Assembly (NCBI GenBank): GCA_017616555.1
Contig: JAFZXZ010000032.1
Span: forward strand, 393,962-457,961
DNA: 64,000 nt
Origin: a bacterium
Lineage (GTDB): Bacteria; Auribacterota; UBA3054
Reading direction: 5' to 3'
The position numbers and the translations under genes are program-made. The notes beneath the pieces are model-generated. The model searched no databases, was not told the DNA's origin, and worked only from the letters and a program-made list of their open reading frames with translations. This document shows, piece by piece, positions 1 through 8,765 of the stretch; the first letter of the stretch is position 1, and each line of letters opens with the position of its first letter.

Positions 1-669
1 AAGGTCAAGAACCATTACGTCACGGGCGACGTTTGCAAGATGTACCCGAAGCTGGCTCCCTACAAGGAATACCTTGACGGCCGCGCCATGGTCGTAAAGA
101 AAGCCAAGATCTTCCCGGTGGAGTGCGTCGTGAGAGGCTATCTCGCGGGAAGCGCTTTCGCCGAGTACAAGAAGTCCGGCACGGTCTGCGGCAAGAAGAT
201 GCCGGAAGGCCTCATTGAATGCTCCGAACTGCCCGAGCCGATCTTCACGCCTTCCACCAAGGCGGACGCCGGCCACGACGAGAACATCGACTTCGACCGC
301 ATGGCGGACATCGTCGGCTTCGAGGCCGCGAGCCAGCTTAGAGATCTGTCCTTGTACATCTACTCCCGCGCCAGCGCCTACGCCAAGGAAAAAGGCATCA
401 TAATCGCCGACACGAAATTTGAGTTCGGCGTCTGCGACGGCGAGATCATCCTTTGCGACGAAGTCCTTACTCCGGACTCCTCGCGCTTCTGGCCCGCCGA
501 TCAGTACTGCCCAGGCAAATCCCAGCCTTCTTTCGACAAGCAGTACGTCCGCGATTACCTCAATGCGATAAAGTGGAACCACGAGCCGCCCGCTCCTCCC
601 TTGCCGCCCGAAGTCGTCACTGAGACCAGGAACAAGTACATGAAGGCTTTGGAACTTTTGAGCAAGTAA
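1..669 (+). CDS. purC: SAICAR synthetase (5' end cut off by window)
   Basis: Phosphoribosylaminoimidazole-succinocarboxamide synthase, the ATP-dependent purine-biosynthesis step that joins aspartate to CAIR in the cytoplasm. The frame is open from base 1, so the N-terminal part (probably about 80 residues) lies outside the window. Visible family motifs are ECVVRGYLAGSAFAEYKKSG near the start, the loop with FTPSTKADAGHDENI, and DTKFEFG followed by LCDEVLTPDSSRFW. This is the longer, yeast ADE1-like form rather than the short proteobacterial form. It ends one base before the ftsH start, so the two are probably cotranscribed. The family is certain; only the start is missing. Confidence 0.95.
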   Translation, partial: KVKNHYVTGDVCKMYPKLAPYKEYLDGRAMVVKKAKIFPVECVVRGYLAGSAFAEYKKSGTVCGKKMPEGLIECSELPEPIFTPSTKADAGHDENIDFDRMADIVGFEAASQLRDLSLYIYSRASAYAKEKGIIIADTKFEFGVCDGEIILCDEVLTPDSSRFWPADQYCPGKSQPSFDKQYVRDYLNAIKWNHEPPAPPLPPEVVTETRNKYMKALELLSK

Positions 670-670
670 T

Positions 671-2656
671 ATGGGAGAAGGAAAGAAAAAAAGACCGGGA
701 GGCGGTTTCGCAGCCTGGAGGCCGAGCCTGATCTGGATCGCCGTTTTGGTTGGCGTGATGCTGCTCTTACAGCGTTTCGGCATGGGCGGCGCCGGAGCGG
801 TGACGCTCTCCACTTCCGAATTTGACGAAGTCATCGCTTTGGGCTGCGTGAAGTCCGTAGTCGCCAGGGAAGGCAGCGTGAACGTCACCGGCGAACTGGA
901 CGTCAAGGAGATCGGCGAGCTTCCGGAAGGGCTTAAGAAGCAGCTGGCGGAGATGCCGCAGGGAACGAAGAGCGTGACCTTCAAGACGACGGTCACTAAC
1001 AATCCCGAAGTGGAAGCGGAAAGGATCCGCGCGATGAAAGAAAAGGGCGTGGACTACACGCAAAAGGAAGCCCCGAAGTGGGGCCTGGTCTCTTTCATAC
1101 TTCCCATCGTCCTGCTTTTCGCCCTCGGCTACTTCTTCTTCAATAGGATGGCCCGCAACAACATGGGCATGGCTCAGGATTTCGGCCGCAGCCGCGCCAG
1201 GAAGAGCGATCCCGGAGAACTGAAGATCACCTTCGAGGACGTGGCGGGCTGCCAGGAAGCGAAAGAAGAGACCAAAGAGCTTATCGATTACTTAAAGGAT
1301 CCCGATAAATTCACACGAATCGGCGCGCGCATTCCCAGGGGCGTTATCTTGGTCGGGCCTCCGGGCACAGGAAAGACGCTTATAGCAAAAGCCATCGCCG
1401 GCGAAGCGGGCGTGCCTTTCTTCTCGATCACGGGCTCCGACTTTGTCGAGATGTTCGTGGGCGTGGGCGCCGCCAGGGTCAGAGACCTTTTCGATACGGG
1501 CCGCGCCAACGCGCCCTGCATCATCTTCATTGACGAGATCGACGCGGTCGGGCGCCACAGAGGCTCGGGCCTTGGCAACGGCAACGACGAAAGGGAACAG
1601 ACTTTGAACGCGCTTTTGGTCGGCATGGACGGCTTTGAGCAGAACGACGGCGTCATCATCATCGCCGCCACCAACAGGCCGGACGTTCTGGATCCGGCGC
1701 TGCTTAGGCCGGGCCGTTTCGACCGCCAGGTCATTCTTGACATTCCCGACCTCAAGGGACGCGAGGCGATTCTAAAAGTCCATGCGAAGAAGGTCAAACT
1801 GGCCGCCGACGTCGATCTTTCAAGCGTGGCGAAGCAGACGCCTGGCCTTTCCGGCGCCGAGCTTGAAAACATCGTGAACGAAGCGGCCATCTGGGCCGCC
1901 AGGCAGAACCACGAAGAAGTTACGATGGCGGACTTCGAGGCCGCCAGAGACAAGGTCTGCTTCGGCAGGGAACGAAAGAGCCTAGCGTTGGATGAGAAAG
2001 ACCGGAAGATCACGGCGGTGCACGAGAGCGGACATGCCATTGTCATGGCTTTGTCCGACAAGGGCGACCCGGTGCACAAGGTCACGATCATTCCGAGAGG
2101 CCAGGCTTTGGGCGCCACTTTCTCTATGCCTGAAAAAGACAGGATGCACCGCTCGAAAGCCGAGCTTGAAGACATTCTCGTTTCCCTTTACGCCGGGCGC
2201 GTGGCCGAGGAGATCGTCTTCGGCGACATCACGGCTGGCGCGAGCAACGACATCAAGCGCGCGACTGAGATCGCGCGGCGCATGGTCTGCGAGTGGGGCA
2301 TGAGCGACAAGCTTTCGCCCCGCGTTTACGGGCAAAGGGAGGAAACGCTTTTCCTGGGACGCGAGGTTAGCCGCCAGGTCGATTACAGCGACGAGACCGC
2401 GAATCTCATAGACAGCGAGATCAACGCTTTCATTCTGAAGGCCAAGTCGGAAGCCAAGCGCATCTTAACTGAGCACCGCGAAGCGCTGGACAAACTTTCA
2501 GAAGCGCTTTTGAAATACGAGACGCTGGAAGGCTCCGAAGTCAAAGACATCATAGAGGGCCGCGAACTGGAGCGCGAAAAGCAGGAGCAGCCTCCTGAGC
2601 AAGCGCCAAATGAACCGGCTGAACCAACGGAACCCAAGGAGAGCGGAGGAGAGTAA
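671..2656 (+). CDS. ftsH: ATP-dependent membrane zinc metalloprotease FtsH
   Basis: Membrane-anchored AAA+ protease that extracts and degrades misfolded membrane proteins and short-lived regulators. At 661 residues it is normal length. In order: a membrane segment at about 19-33, a periplasmic domain, a second membrane segment at about 136-157, then the AAA module with Walker A GPPGTGKT near 229, Walker [12 protein letters not shown], and the second region of homology ending in RPGRFDRQ. The M41 zinc site is HESGH at 451-455, where Ser replaces the commoner Ala, with the third-ligand region [12 protein letters not shown] near 520. The tail is rich in Glu and Pro. The folP start overlaps its stop (TAATG), as in many ftsH-folP operons. 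Confidence 0.98.
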   Translation: MGEGKKKRPGGGFAAWRPSLIWIAVLVGVMLLLQRFGMGGAGAVTLSTSEFDEVIALGCVKSVVAREGSVNVTGELDVKEIGELPEGLKKQLAEMPQGTKSVTFKTTVTNNPEVEAERIRAMKEKGVDYTQKEAPKWGLVSFILPIVLLFALGYFFFNRMARNNMGMAQDFGRSRARKSDPGELKITFEDVAGCQEAKEETKELIDYLKDPDKFTRIGARIPRGVILVGPPGTGKTLIAKAIAGEAGVPFFSITGSDFVEMFVGVGAARVRDLFDTGRANAPCIIFIDEIDAVGRHRGSGLGNGNDEREQTLNALLVGMDGFEQNDGVIIIAATNRPDVLDPALLRPGRFDRQVILDIPDLKGREAILKVHAKKVKLAADVDLSSVAKQTPGLSGAELENIVNEAAIWAARQNHEEVTMADFEAARDKVCFGRERKSLALDEKDRKITAVHESGHAIVMALSDKGDPVHKVTIIPRGQALGATFSMPEKDRMHRSKAELEDILVSLYAGRVAEEIVFGDITAGASNDIKRATEIARRMVCEWGMSDKLSPRVYGQREETLFLGREVSRQVDYSDETANLIDSEINAFILKAKSEAKRILTEHREALDKLSEALLKYETLEGSEVKDIIEGRELEREKQEQPPEQAPNEPAEPTEPKESGGE

Positions 2657-3492
2657 TGCGAGGTTTCAGTTGGCGCTTAAAGGGAAAGGACGTAAAATTT
2701 GAACGTCCCCTGATCGTCGGGATCTTAAATCTGACGCCGGATTCCTTTTACGCCAACAGCCGCAATACGACTCCGGAAGCGGCTCTCGAAAGAGCAAAAT
2801 CTTTGATAAATGACGGCGCCGATATGCTTGATCTGGGCGCCGAATCGACGCGTCCCGGCTCCGCTCTTATAGACGAAGCGGAGGAGGGGAGAAGGCTTTT
2901 CCCGGCTCTTGAAATGATCAAGGAAGCCGTCCCGGACATTTTGCTCTCCATCGACACCAGAAGAGCGAATATTGCCGAGAAAGCGCTTGCAATGGGCGCC
3001 GACGTCATCAATGATGTCTCCGCGCTTAGTGACGCAAAAATGGCGTCCGTCGCAGCCAAATCGGGCGCCGGTTTTATATTGATGCATTCACCCAAGGATC
3101 TTGCCAGCGGGCAGAACACGGATATCAAAACATCTGAAGTCGAGGCGTTCCTTAAAGAAAAAACTGCGGAATTGTTAAAGGCCGGTCTTTCCATCGACTG
3201 CATCGCTTGGGACCCTGGCCTCGGCTTCGGAAAGACTATGGAAGCCAACTGGCGTCTCACTGAGGAGCTTGACAAACTTTCCGCTCCGGGCGGCCGCATT
3301 ATGTTCGGTGCCTCGAGGAAGCGTTTCACCAGGCCCAATCCTGCGATGCCGGAAAGCGAGAGCAATTCCGGATTACCGGGAACGATAAGGGCGAACCGCA
3401 TCGCGCTCGCAAAAGGAGCGACGCTTCTGAGAGTCCACGACGTCAAAGAAGCGCGCGATCTGCTGAGAGAAGGAGAATCGTATGCCTCCTGA
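2656..3492 (+). CDS. folP: Dihydropteroate synthase
   Basis: Condenses p-aminobenzoate with 6-hydroxymethyl-dihydropterin diphosphate in folate synthesis. It is the sulfonamide target enzyme. At 278 residues it is full length. Signatures are GILNLTPDSFYANSR near residue 22 (family ILNVTPDSFSDGG), DLGAESTRPGS, SIDTRRANIAEKAL, INDVSAL, and the C-terminal GASRKRF and LRVHDV. The ATG overlaps the ftsH stop by one base, so translation is probably coupled. Its own 3' end overlaps the next gene by 11 bases. Confidence 0.95.
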   Translation: MRGFSWRLKGKDVKFERPLIVGILNLTPDSFYANSRNTTPEAALERAKSLINDGADMLDLGAESTRPGSALIDEAEEGRRLFPALEMIKEAVPDILLSIDTRRANIAEKALAMGADVINDVSALSDAKMASVAAKSGAGFILMHSPKDLASGQNTDIKTSEVEAFLKEKTAELLKAGLSIDCIAWDPGLGFGKTMEANWRLTEELDKLSAPGGRIMFGASRKRFTRPNPAMPESESNSGLPGTIRANRIALAKGATLLRVHDVKEARDLLREGESYAS

Positions 3493-4573
3493 GAAAGAAG
3501 TCAGCACCTGGATCCTCTCGGCGGATTTCGACTATCCCGAATGTCAGCGCATTCTCTTGACCTATCGGGAGCGCCGCAACATTACGGTCTGTTTTTCCGG
3601 CAAATTCGTCAAGACCTGGCCTATTACAAGGTCCGCTGTCCTGGCGGACGTTCTAACGAAGCTTGAAAGGCAGAAGATCGATTGGATCTTTGAGGATATC
3701 CCTGAGGAGACAAAGCGCTTTGTCTCCTTCAACAAGGAGCGCAGCAACACCATTACGGTGGCGAAAGTGGCAATGGCCGGCAAACGCCGCATCTACGGCC
3801 TGATCGTCAGGACCAACAATTTCCTGAAAATGCTGGTCTATCTCTTCAAGCTGATGCAGGACATCGTTTACTGGACGGTCTGCGGCCCCTTTATTCCGCA
3901 CGGCTTCCGCTATTCCAGGACTCTTTACGAAATCACGAGCTGCGGCATGCGCTCGGTCGGCATCGTTCTCTTGGTCTCCTTCATCATGGGGCTTATTCTT
4001 GCCATGCAGGGCGGCGCGCAGCTGGAAAGGCTCGGCGCGGCCGTCATGGTCGCCAAGATCGTCGGCATGGTGACGGTGAGGGAGATAGGGCCTTTGCTTG
4101 CCTCGCTTCTGGTAACGGGCCGCTGCGGCTCCGCCATCACGGCGGAGATAGGCGCCATGGTGACGAGCGAGGAAATGGACGCCTTGCGCGCCATGGGCAT
4201 TTCCATCACGAAGTACGTGGTGGTGCCGAAATTCGTGGCGCTCCTTATAATCCTGCCCTGCCTTACGCTTTTCGCCAACATCGTCTGCATCTACGGCTCC
4301 TACATTTTCTCCTATTACCAGCTGGGCGTTTCGACTTACGACTACTTCAACCAGACGGTCTCCGGCATGCATGTGGGCGACGTTTTCAACGGCCTGGCCA
4401 AGAGTCTGGCGGACGCTGTCATCATCGCTTACATCGCGGTCTTCCACGGCCTGACGACCAAGGGCGGCGCCGAGGGCATCGGCAGCTCCACCACCAGGAG
4501 CGTGGTCGTGACGATCATCTGGATCGCGCTGGCGCACCTTTTCTTCACCATCCTTTTCTACTACAACCGCTGA
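3482..4573 (+). CDS. mlaE: MlaE-family ABC transporter permease with N-terminal extension
   Basis: Inner-membrane permease of a Mla/MCE phospholipid transporter, which moves lipids between inner and outer membrane. At 363 residues it is about 100 longer than E. coli MlaE. The extra N-terminal segment (about 1-100) is soluble and resembles in size the STAS/MlaB partner often fused or encoded nearby, though the STAS match itself is inference. The permease core (about 115-363) has the family stretches MVTVREIGPLLASLLVTGR and SAITAEIGAMVTSEEMDALR with several membrane helices. A good ribosome site (AGAAGGAG) precedes the ATG inside the end of folP. The ATPase gene follows without a gap. Confidence 0.93.
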   Translation: MPPEKEVSTWILSADFDYPECQRILLTYRERRNITVCFSGKFVKTWPITRSAVLADVLTKLERQKIDWIFEDIPEETKRFVSFNKERSNTITVAKVAMAGKRRIYGLIVRTNNFLKMLVYLFKLMQDIVYWTVCGPFIPHGFRYSRTLYEITSCGMRSVGIVLLVSFIMGLILAMQGGAQLERLGAAVMVAKIVGMVTVREIGPLLASLLVTGRCGSAITAEIGAMVTSEEMDALRAMGISITKYVVVPKFVALLIILPCLTLFANIVCIYGSYIFSYYQLGVSTYDYFNQTVSGMHVGDVFNGLAKSLADAVIIAYIAVFHGLTTKGGAEGIGSSTTRSVVVTIIWIALAHLFFTILFYYNR

Positions 4574-5338
4574 ATGGAACACAACGAGAACATAATCGAA
4601 GTCAGCAACCTTAAGCTGAGTTTCGACGACCGGGTGATCCTGGACGGCATAAGCTTCCAGGTGAAGCCCAAGTCCATCTTCGTCATATTGGGCGGCAGCG
4701 GCAGCGGAAAGACGACGATTCTTAGAAACCTTCTGGGGCTTATCAAACCGGATTCCGGCGACATTAGGATCTTCGGCACGAACATTGTCGGTCTTTCCGA
4801 CGACGAACTCTACGGCGTCAGGAAAAGGATCGGCATGGTCTTCCAGGGCGGCGCGCTCTTCAACTCCATGACGCTGGGTGAGAACGTGGCCCTTCCGCTG
4901 GAAGAATACACTACATATCCGGCGTCAGTCATCGATTCGATCGTCGATTGGAACTTGAGCCTGGTCGATCTTCTGCCCGCCAAAAATCTTCTGCCTGCGC
5001 AATTGTCGGGCGGCATGAAGAAGCGCGCTTCCATTGCGAGGGCGCTTTCCATGAACCCGGAGATGATGTTCTTCGACGAGCATACGACTGGCCTTGACCC
5101 TGTGATGGCGGCGGAATTGGACGAGATCATTTTGCGCCTGAAAAGAGAGCTTAACATCACTGTGGTGGTCGTCACGCACGACATGACGAGCATCAGAAGA
5201 ATTGCGGACTCTGGCATCATGCTCTACGACGGGCATATCATAACCAGAGGAACGCTTGCGGAAATGGAAGCCAGTAACGACATCAGGGCGATAGAATTTT
5301 TCAGAAACCACGAAGTTAAAGAAGAGGAGAAATCTTAA
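4574..5338 (+). CDS. mlaF: MlaF-family ABC transporter ATP-binding protein
   Basis: ATPase subunit that powers the MlaE permease. At 254 residues it is normal. Walker A is GGSGSGKTT near residue 39, the Q-loop is MVFQGGALFNSM, the signature is LSGGMKKRAS near 143, and Walker B is MMFFDEHTTGLDP near 164. The residue after the catalytic Glu is His where most ABC ATPases have Pro. The switch His is in VVVTHDM. The ATG directly follows the permease stop and its own stop overlaps the MCE gene, so the four genes 3482-6931 form one operon. Confidence 0.95.
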   Translation: MEHNENIIEVSNLKLSFDDRVILDGISFQVKPKSIFVILGGSGSGKTTILRNLLGLIKPDSGDIRIFGTNIVGLSDDELYGVRKRIGMVFQGGALFNSMTLGENVALPLEEYTTYPASVIDSIVDWNLSLVDLLPAKNLLPAQLSGGMKKRASIARALSMNPEMMFFDEHTTGLDPVMAAELDEIILRLKRELNITVVVVTHDMTSIRRIADSGIMLYDGHIITRGTLAEMEASNDIRAIEFFRNHEVKEEEKS

Positions 5339-6348
5339 TGGCGATAAGCAGTTCCGATAAAGTGAAGGCCATAATCTTCCTTGTAGTCAGCGCCTTGCTG
5401 ATGGTGGCCATAATCCTTTCCCTGGTCGGCACCCAGTGGATGAAGCAGAAGGATCACTACTTCATCGAGTTTTCCGAAAGCTTAGGAGGATTGTCGACCG
5501 GCTCTTCTGTCAGATTCCACGGCATCAAGGTCGGCAAAGTTGTCAGGATGAACATCGACCTTCAGAACCAGATGGGATTGATCGAAGTGGAAGTGGTGAA
5601 GAACACGCCTGTCAAGACGGACTCCATCGCGACGATCGAGGTTGAGTCTTTTGTCACCGGCACCAGGTATGTGCAGATCACTCCCGGCAGCGTGGGGGCC
5701 GATCTTCTAGAGCCCAACGATCCGGACGTAAAGATCGCCTGCCTTAAATCCGGTTTTCAGAAATTCGCCGGCAACATCGTGAACCTGGGCTCGCAGGCGC
5801 CGGCTCTGGCGACGAACCTGACGGCCATGTTCAGCCAGCCGAACGCCCAGGCGGTCAGCGAGATCGTACAGAAGCAGGTGCCGGTCCTTCTGGAGCACGT
5901 CAACGCTTTCTTCGCTTCCCAGAACGCCCTGATGATCTCCTCAATTCTTGTGAGAGTGGACAATCTCATCGCCACCAACAGCGCGAACATTTCCAGCGCG
6001 ATAGCCGGCTTCAACACGACGATGGCGTCCGTGAATTCTATGGTTGAGGAGAACAGGGAAGTGACCAGGGAGCTTTTGAAAAACTTAAGCAGCGCTTCCA
6101 AGACGGCTGACGATCTCTTGAGCGAAAACCGTCTGCTGGTCTCCAACATTCTTGTGAAGACCGGAACAAGTCTTGATGAACTGAAGGAAATAATAGGGGA
6201 GAGCAGGCAGCCTCTTAGAGAAAGCCTGGAGAAGATAAGCAGCTCTGCTTCCATGGTGGAGGAATTCGTTTCGGAACTTAAAGATCAACCGTCAATGCTC
6301 ATTTACGGAAAAGAACCTCAAAAGGAGGATTGGATCGATGAAGAATAA
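5338..6348 (+). CDS. mlaD: MlaD-family MCE substrate-binding protein
   Basis: Periplasmic, membrane-anchored lipid-binding component of the Mla transporter. At 336 residues it is longer than E. coli MlaD. A signal-anchor helix lies at about 13-30, followed by the MCE domain (about 36-115) with the typical SLGGLSTGSSVRFHGIKVGKV. The rest (about 150-320) is a long helical region rich in Asn, Ser and Leu heptads, as in MCE proteins that build periplasmic tubes or needles. The start overlaps the mlaF stop. The stop overlaps the lipoprotein gene by 11 bases. Confidence 0.93.
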   Translation: MAISSSDKVKAIIFLVVSALLMVAIILSLVGTQWMKQKDHYFIEFSESLGGLSTGSSVRFHGIKVGKVVRMNIDLQNQMGLIEVEVVKNTPVKTDSIATIEVESFVTGTRYVQITPGSVGADLLEPNDPDVKIACLKSGFQKFAGNIVNLGSQAPALATNLTAMFSQPNAQAVSEIVQKQVPVLLEHVNAFFASQNALMISSILVRVDNLIATNSANISSAIAGFNTTMASVNSMVEENREVTRELLKNLSSASKTADDLLSENRLLVSNILVKTGTSLDELKEIIGESRQPLRESLEKISSSASMVEEFVSELKDQPSMLIYGKEPQKEDWIDEE

Positions 6349-6931
6349 ATTTTGCCAAGTGATCTGCGCGCTGCTTGTGCTTTCAGGCTGCGCCTCCAGC
6401 ACGCCGAAAACGACGGTTTACACGCTGGAATTGGACAAGCTCGAGGACATGGTAGTCGAGGAATCGCTGCCGGTCTCAGTGCTCGTTGAAAACTGCGGCG
6501 TCAGGGAAGCCTACAAAACGAAAGCGATAGTCGCTTCGCCGGCTCCTTATGAATTGACGAAAAGAGCGAACGCCGAGTGGGCTGAATCAGCCGGAACGCT
6601 TCTGAATTCAACCATCCAGAGCTACCTGGCTCCGCGCTGCGGTCGTGTCCTGCCGCCGGATTGGAAAGCGAAGATCGCCTACGACTATTCCATCCTTGTT
6701 TACCTTGAGGCCATGACGCAGGTGAAGCGCGGAAAGAATTGGTTCGCGGTGCTTAGGCTCTCTTACGAGGTGCTGCCGAAGAAGGGCGGAGACGCTATAG
6801 TTTCCGGGCGTTTCGACAAGGCTGTGCCTCTTCCCGACGGAGATCTAGGGAACTACGCAGCGACGCAGAGCGCGCTGGCTAAAGAGTGGCTTGACAATCT
6901 GTTAGTCAGGATAAAAAAAGCGCAGGATTGA
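6338..6931 (+). CDS. ABC-type transport auxiliary lipoprotein (PqiC/DUF330-like)
   Basis: Predicted outer-membrane lipoprotein partner of MCE transporters. At 197 residues, the lipobox LVLSGC places the acylated Cys at residue 18. The mature part begins with a run resembling the family TVYTLE... start and contains LLNSTIQSYLAPRCG. Position as the last gene of an mlaE-F-D operon fits a PqiC/LptE-like role of docking the MCE tube at the outer membrane, which is inference. A strong ribosome site (AAAGGAGG) precedes the ATG, inside the end of mlaD. No clear terminator follows before the gcv promoter. Confidence 0.8.
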   Translation: MKNKFCQVICALLVLSGCASSTPKTTVYTLELDKLEDMVVEESLPVSVLVENCGVREAYKTKAIVASPAPYELTKRANAEWAESAGTLLNSTIQSYLAPRCGRVLPPDWKAKIAYDYSILVYLEAMTQVKRGKNWFAVLRLSYEVLPKKGGDAIVSGRFDKAVPLPDGDLGNYAATQSALAKEWLDNLLVRIKKAQD

Positions 6932-6935
6932 ATCG

Positions 6936-6964
6936 TTGCCACACCAATTAAAACTTGCTATAAT
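6936..6964 (+). promoter_or_regulatory. Sigma-70-type promoter of the gcv operon
   Basis: TTGCCA (6936-6941), a 17-base spacer and a perfect TATAAT (6959-6964). Transcription would start near 6971, leaving a leader of about 50 bases before gcvH. That leader is too short for a tandem glycine riboswitch, and I see no aptamer-like structure in it. Confidence 0.8.
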
Positions 6965-7023
6965 TCGCATTAAAATACAAATCTCAATATTAATCATTCA
7001 CCAACTTCATTTAAGGAGTTACT

Positions 7024-7410
7024 ATGAGCGTTCCCAGCGAACTTTACTACACCAAAGACCATGAATGGGTAAAAGTCGAAGACGGCAAAGCCACCATCGG
7101 TATCACCGATTTCGCCCAGCACGAGCTTGGCGACATCACCTACGTTGAGCTTCCGAAGCCGGAAACGACCTTATCCAAAGGCAACGAAGTCGCGACCATC
7201 GAGTCCGTCAAGGCCGCCAGCGACGTCTATTCGCCCATCACCGGCACCGTTGACGAGGTCAACGAATCCCTCGATTCCTCTCCGGACGTCATCAATACCG
7301 ATCCGTACGGCGAAGGCTGGATCTGCACCTTAAAGGACATCGTCGCCGACGATCTCAACACCCTCATGAACGCTGAACAATACGAGGCCTTCTTAAAGGA
7401 AGAGAAATAA
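7024..7410 (+). CDS. gcvH: Glycine cleavage system H protein
   Basis: Lipoyl carrier that shuttles the aminomethyl group between the P, T and L proteins of the glycine cleavage system. At 128 residues it is full length. The lipoylated residue is Lys63 in ATIESVKAASDVYSP, and the C-terminal half holds the usual NTDPYGEGWICTL. A clear ribosome site (AAGGAG) precedes the ATG. It is first in the gcvH-gcvPA-gcvPB operon. gcvT and lpd are not adjacent and must be encoded elsewhere if the pathway is complete. Confidence 0.97.
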   Translation: MSVPSELYYTKDHEWVKVEDGKATIGITDFAQHELGDITYVELPKPETTLSKGNEVATIESVKAASDVYSPITGTVDEVNESLDSSPDVINTDPYGEGWICTLKDIVADDLNTLMNAEQYEAFLKEEK

Positions 7411-7412
7411 TT

Positions 7413-8765
7413 ATGTCTAACTTTGGATTTGTGCCTCACGGCAGCGCTGACCTGTCTGAGATGCTCAATGCCGTCGGAGTAAAAAGCGTAGAGGACCTTT
7501 ACGCCGCTATTCCGGAGAATTTGAGGATCAAGAAACTGGATCTGCCGGAAGGTATTTCGGAATACGAAGTCGCCAAAAGACTTCACGAGCTTTCCAAGCG
7601 CAACGACTCTGATCTCGTCTGCTTCATGGGAGGCGGTTTTTACGATCACTTCATCCCGGCCGCTGCGGACGCCATCGCTTCCCGCGGCGAATTCACGACC
7701 TGCTATACGCCGTATCAGCCCGAAGTCGCGCAGGGAACCCTGCAGACGATGTTCGAGTATCAGAGCGGCATGTGCAGGCTGACCGGATTGGAAGTCTCCA
7801 ACGCCTCCGTTTACGACGGGGGTTCCGCGGTCTTCGAAGCGGCGGCCATGAGCTACCGCGTGACCGGCAGGAAGCGCTTTTTGGTCGACAGCTCGATCAA
7901 TCCCATCTACCGCAACATGCTGGAGAGCTACGCCGCCAACATGAACTTTGAATTCTGCGAAATCAAGAGCAAAGACGGCAAAGCTGACAAGGAAGCTATT
8001 AAAGCCGCCCTCGACAAGACGGTGGCTGCGGTCATTCTTCAGAATCCTTCTTTCTTCGGCTGCGTGGACGATTACACGGATACGGCCGCGGCCGCCCACG
8101 AAGCGGGCGCGCTGTGCGTCATGATCTGCTATCCGCTTTCCCTTGCTTACCTGAAAACGCCCGGCGAAATGGGCGTTGACATCGCGGTGGGCGACGCCCA
8201 GAGCTTAGGTTTGCCGCTTGGCTTCGGCGGACCGTACCTCGGCTTCATGGTGACGACTCTGAAGCTGGCCCGCAAGATGCCTGGCAGGATCTGCGGCGAA
8301 ACGCACGACAAGAACGGCAACCGCGGTTTCGTTCTGACACTGCAGGCCAGGGAACAGCACATCAGAAGGGAAAAGGCGACAAGCAACATCTGCTCCAACC
8401 AGAACCTCTGCGCCATCACGGCGACGATCTATCTTGCCCTGATGGGCAAGGAAGGTCTCTATGAGGCTGCGGAGAGCAGCGCCAAGAACGCCGCCTACGC
8501 CCTCAATAAGCTTACTTCCATACCTGGTGTTTCAGCCACTTTCTCTTCCCCAATCTTCAACGAGTTTGCCGTGACGCTGCCAACTTGCGCCGGCAAAGTC
8601 TGCGAAAAGCTCTTGGAAAAGGGATTCGCCGGCGGCATTCCGCTCGGACGTTTCTTCGAAGGCATGGGGAACGTGCTTTTGGTCGCCTGCACTGAAAAGC
8701 GCACCAAAGCCGAGATCGATTCCCTTGCTGAAGCTCTTAAAAGCGCTATTGAGGAGGTAAAATAA
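7413..8765 (+). CDS. gcvPA: Glycine dehydrogenase (decarboxylating) subunit 1
   Basis: N-terminal half of the split pyridoxal-phosphate P protein. It pairs with GcvPB to decarboxylate glycine and load the aminomethyl group on GcvH. At 450 residues it is normal for the two-subunit form. Motifs include FVPHGSADLSEML at the start, FMGGGFYDHFIPAAADAI, TCYTPYQPEVAQGTLQTMFE and the GFGGPYLGF and REQHIRREKATSNICSNQ regions. It starts 2 bases after gcvH, with an AAGGAAGAG ribosome site, and overlaps gcvPB by one base. Confidence 0.97.
   Translation: MSNFGFVPHGSADLSEMLNAVGVKSVEDLYAAIPENLRIKKLDLPEGISEYEVAKRLHELSKRNDSDLVCFMGGGFYDHFIPAAADAIASRGEFTTCYTPYQPEVAQGTLQTMFEYQSGMCRLTGLEVSNASVYDGGSAVFEAAAMSYRVTGRKRFLVDSSINPIYRNMLESYAANMNFEFCEIKSKDGKADKEAIKAALDKTVAAVILQNPSFFGCVDDYTDTAAAAHEAGALCVMICYPLSLAYLKTPGEMGVDIAVGDAQSLGLPLGFGGPYLGFMVTTLKLARKMPGRICGETHDKNGNRGFVLTLQAREQHIRREKATSNICSNQNLCAITATIYLALMGKEGLYEAAESSAKNAAYALNKLTSIPGVSATFSSPIFNEFAVTLPTCAGKVCEKLLEKGFAGGIPLGRFFEGMGNVLLVACTEKRTKAEIDSLAEALKSAIEEVK

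Noticed and set aside
6965..7023. Glycine riboswitch before gcvH
   Set aside because: The leader from the predicted start is only about 50 bases and shows no aptamer-like stems, too short for even a single glycine aptamer.
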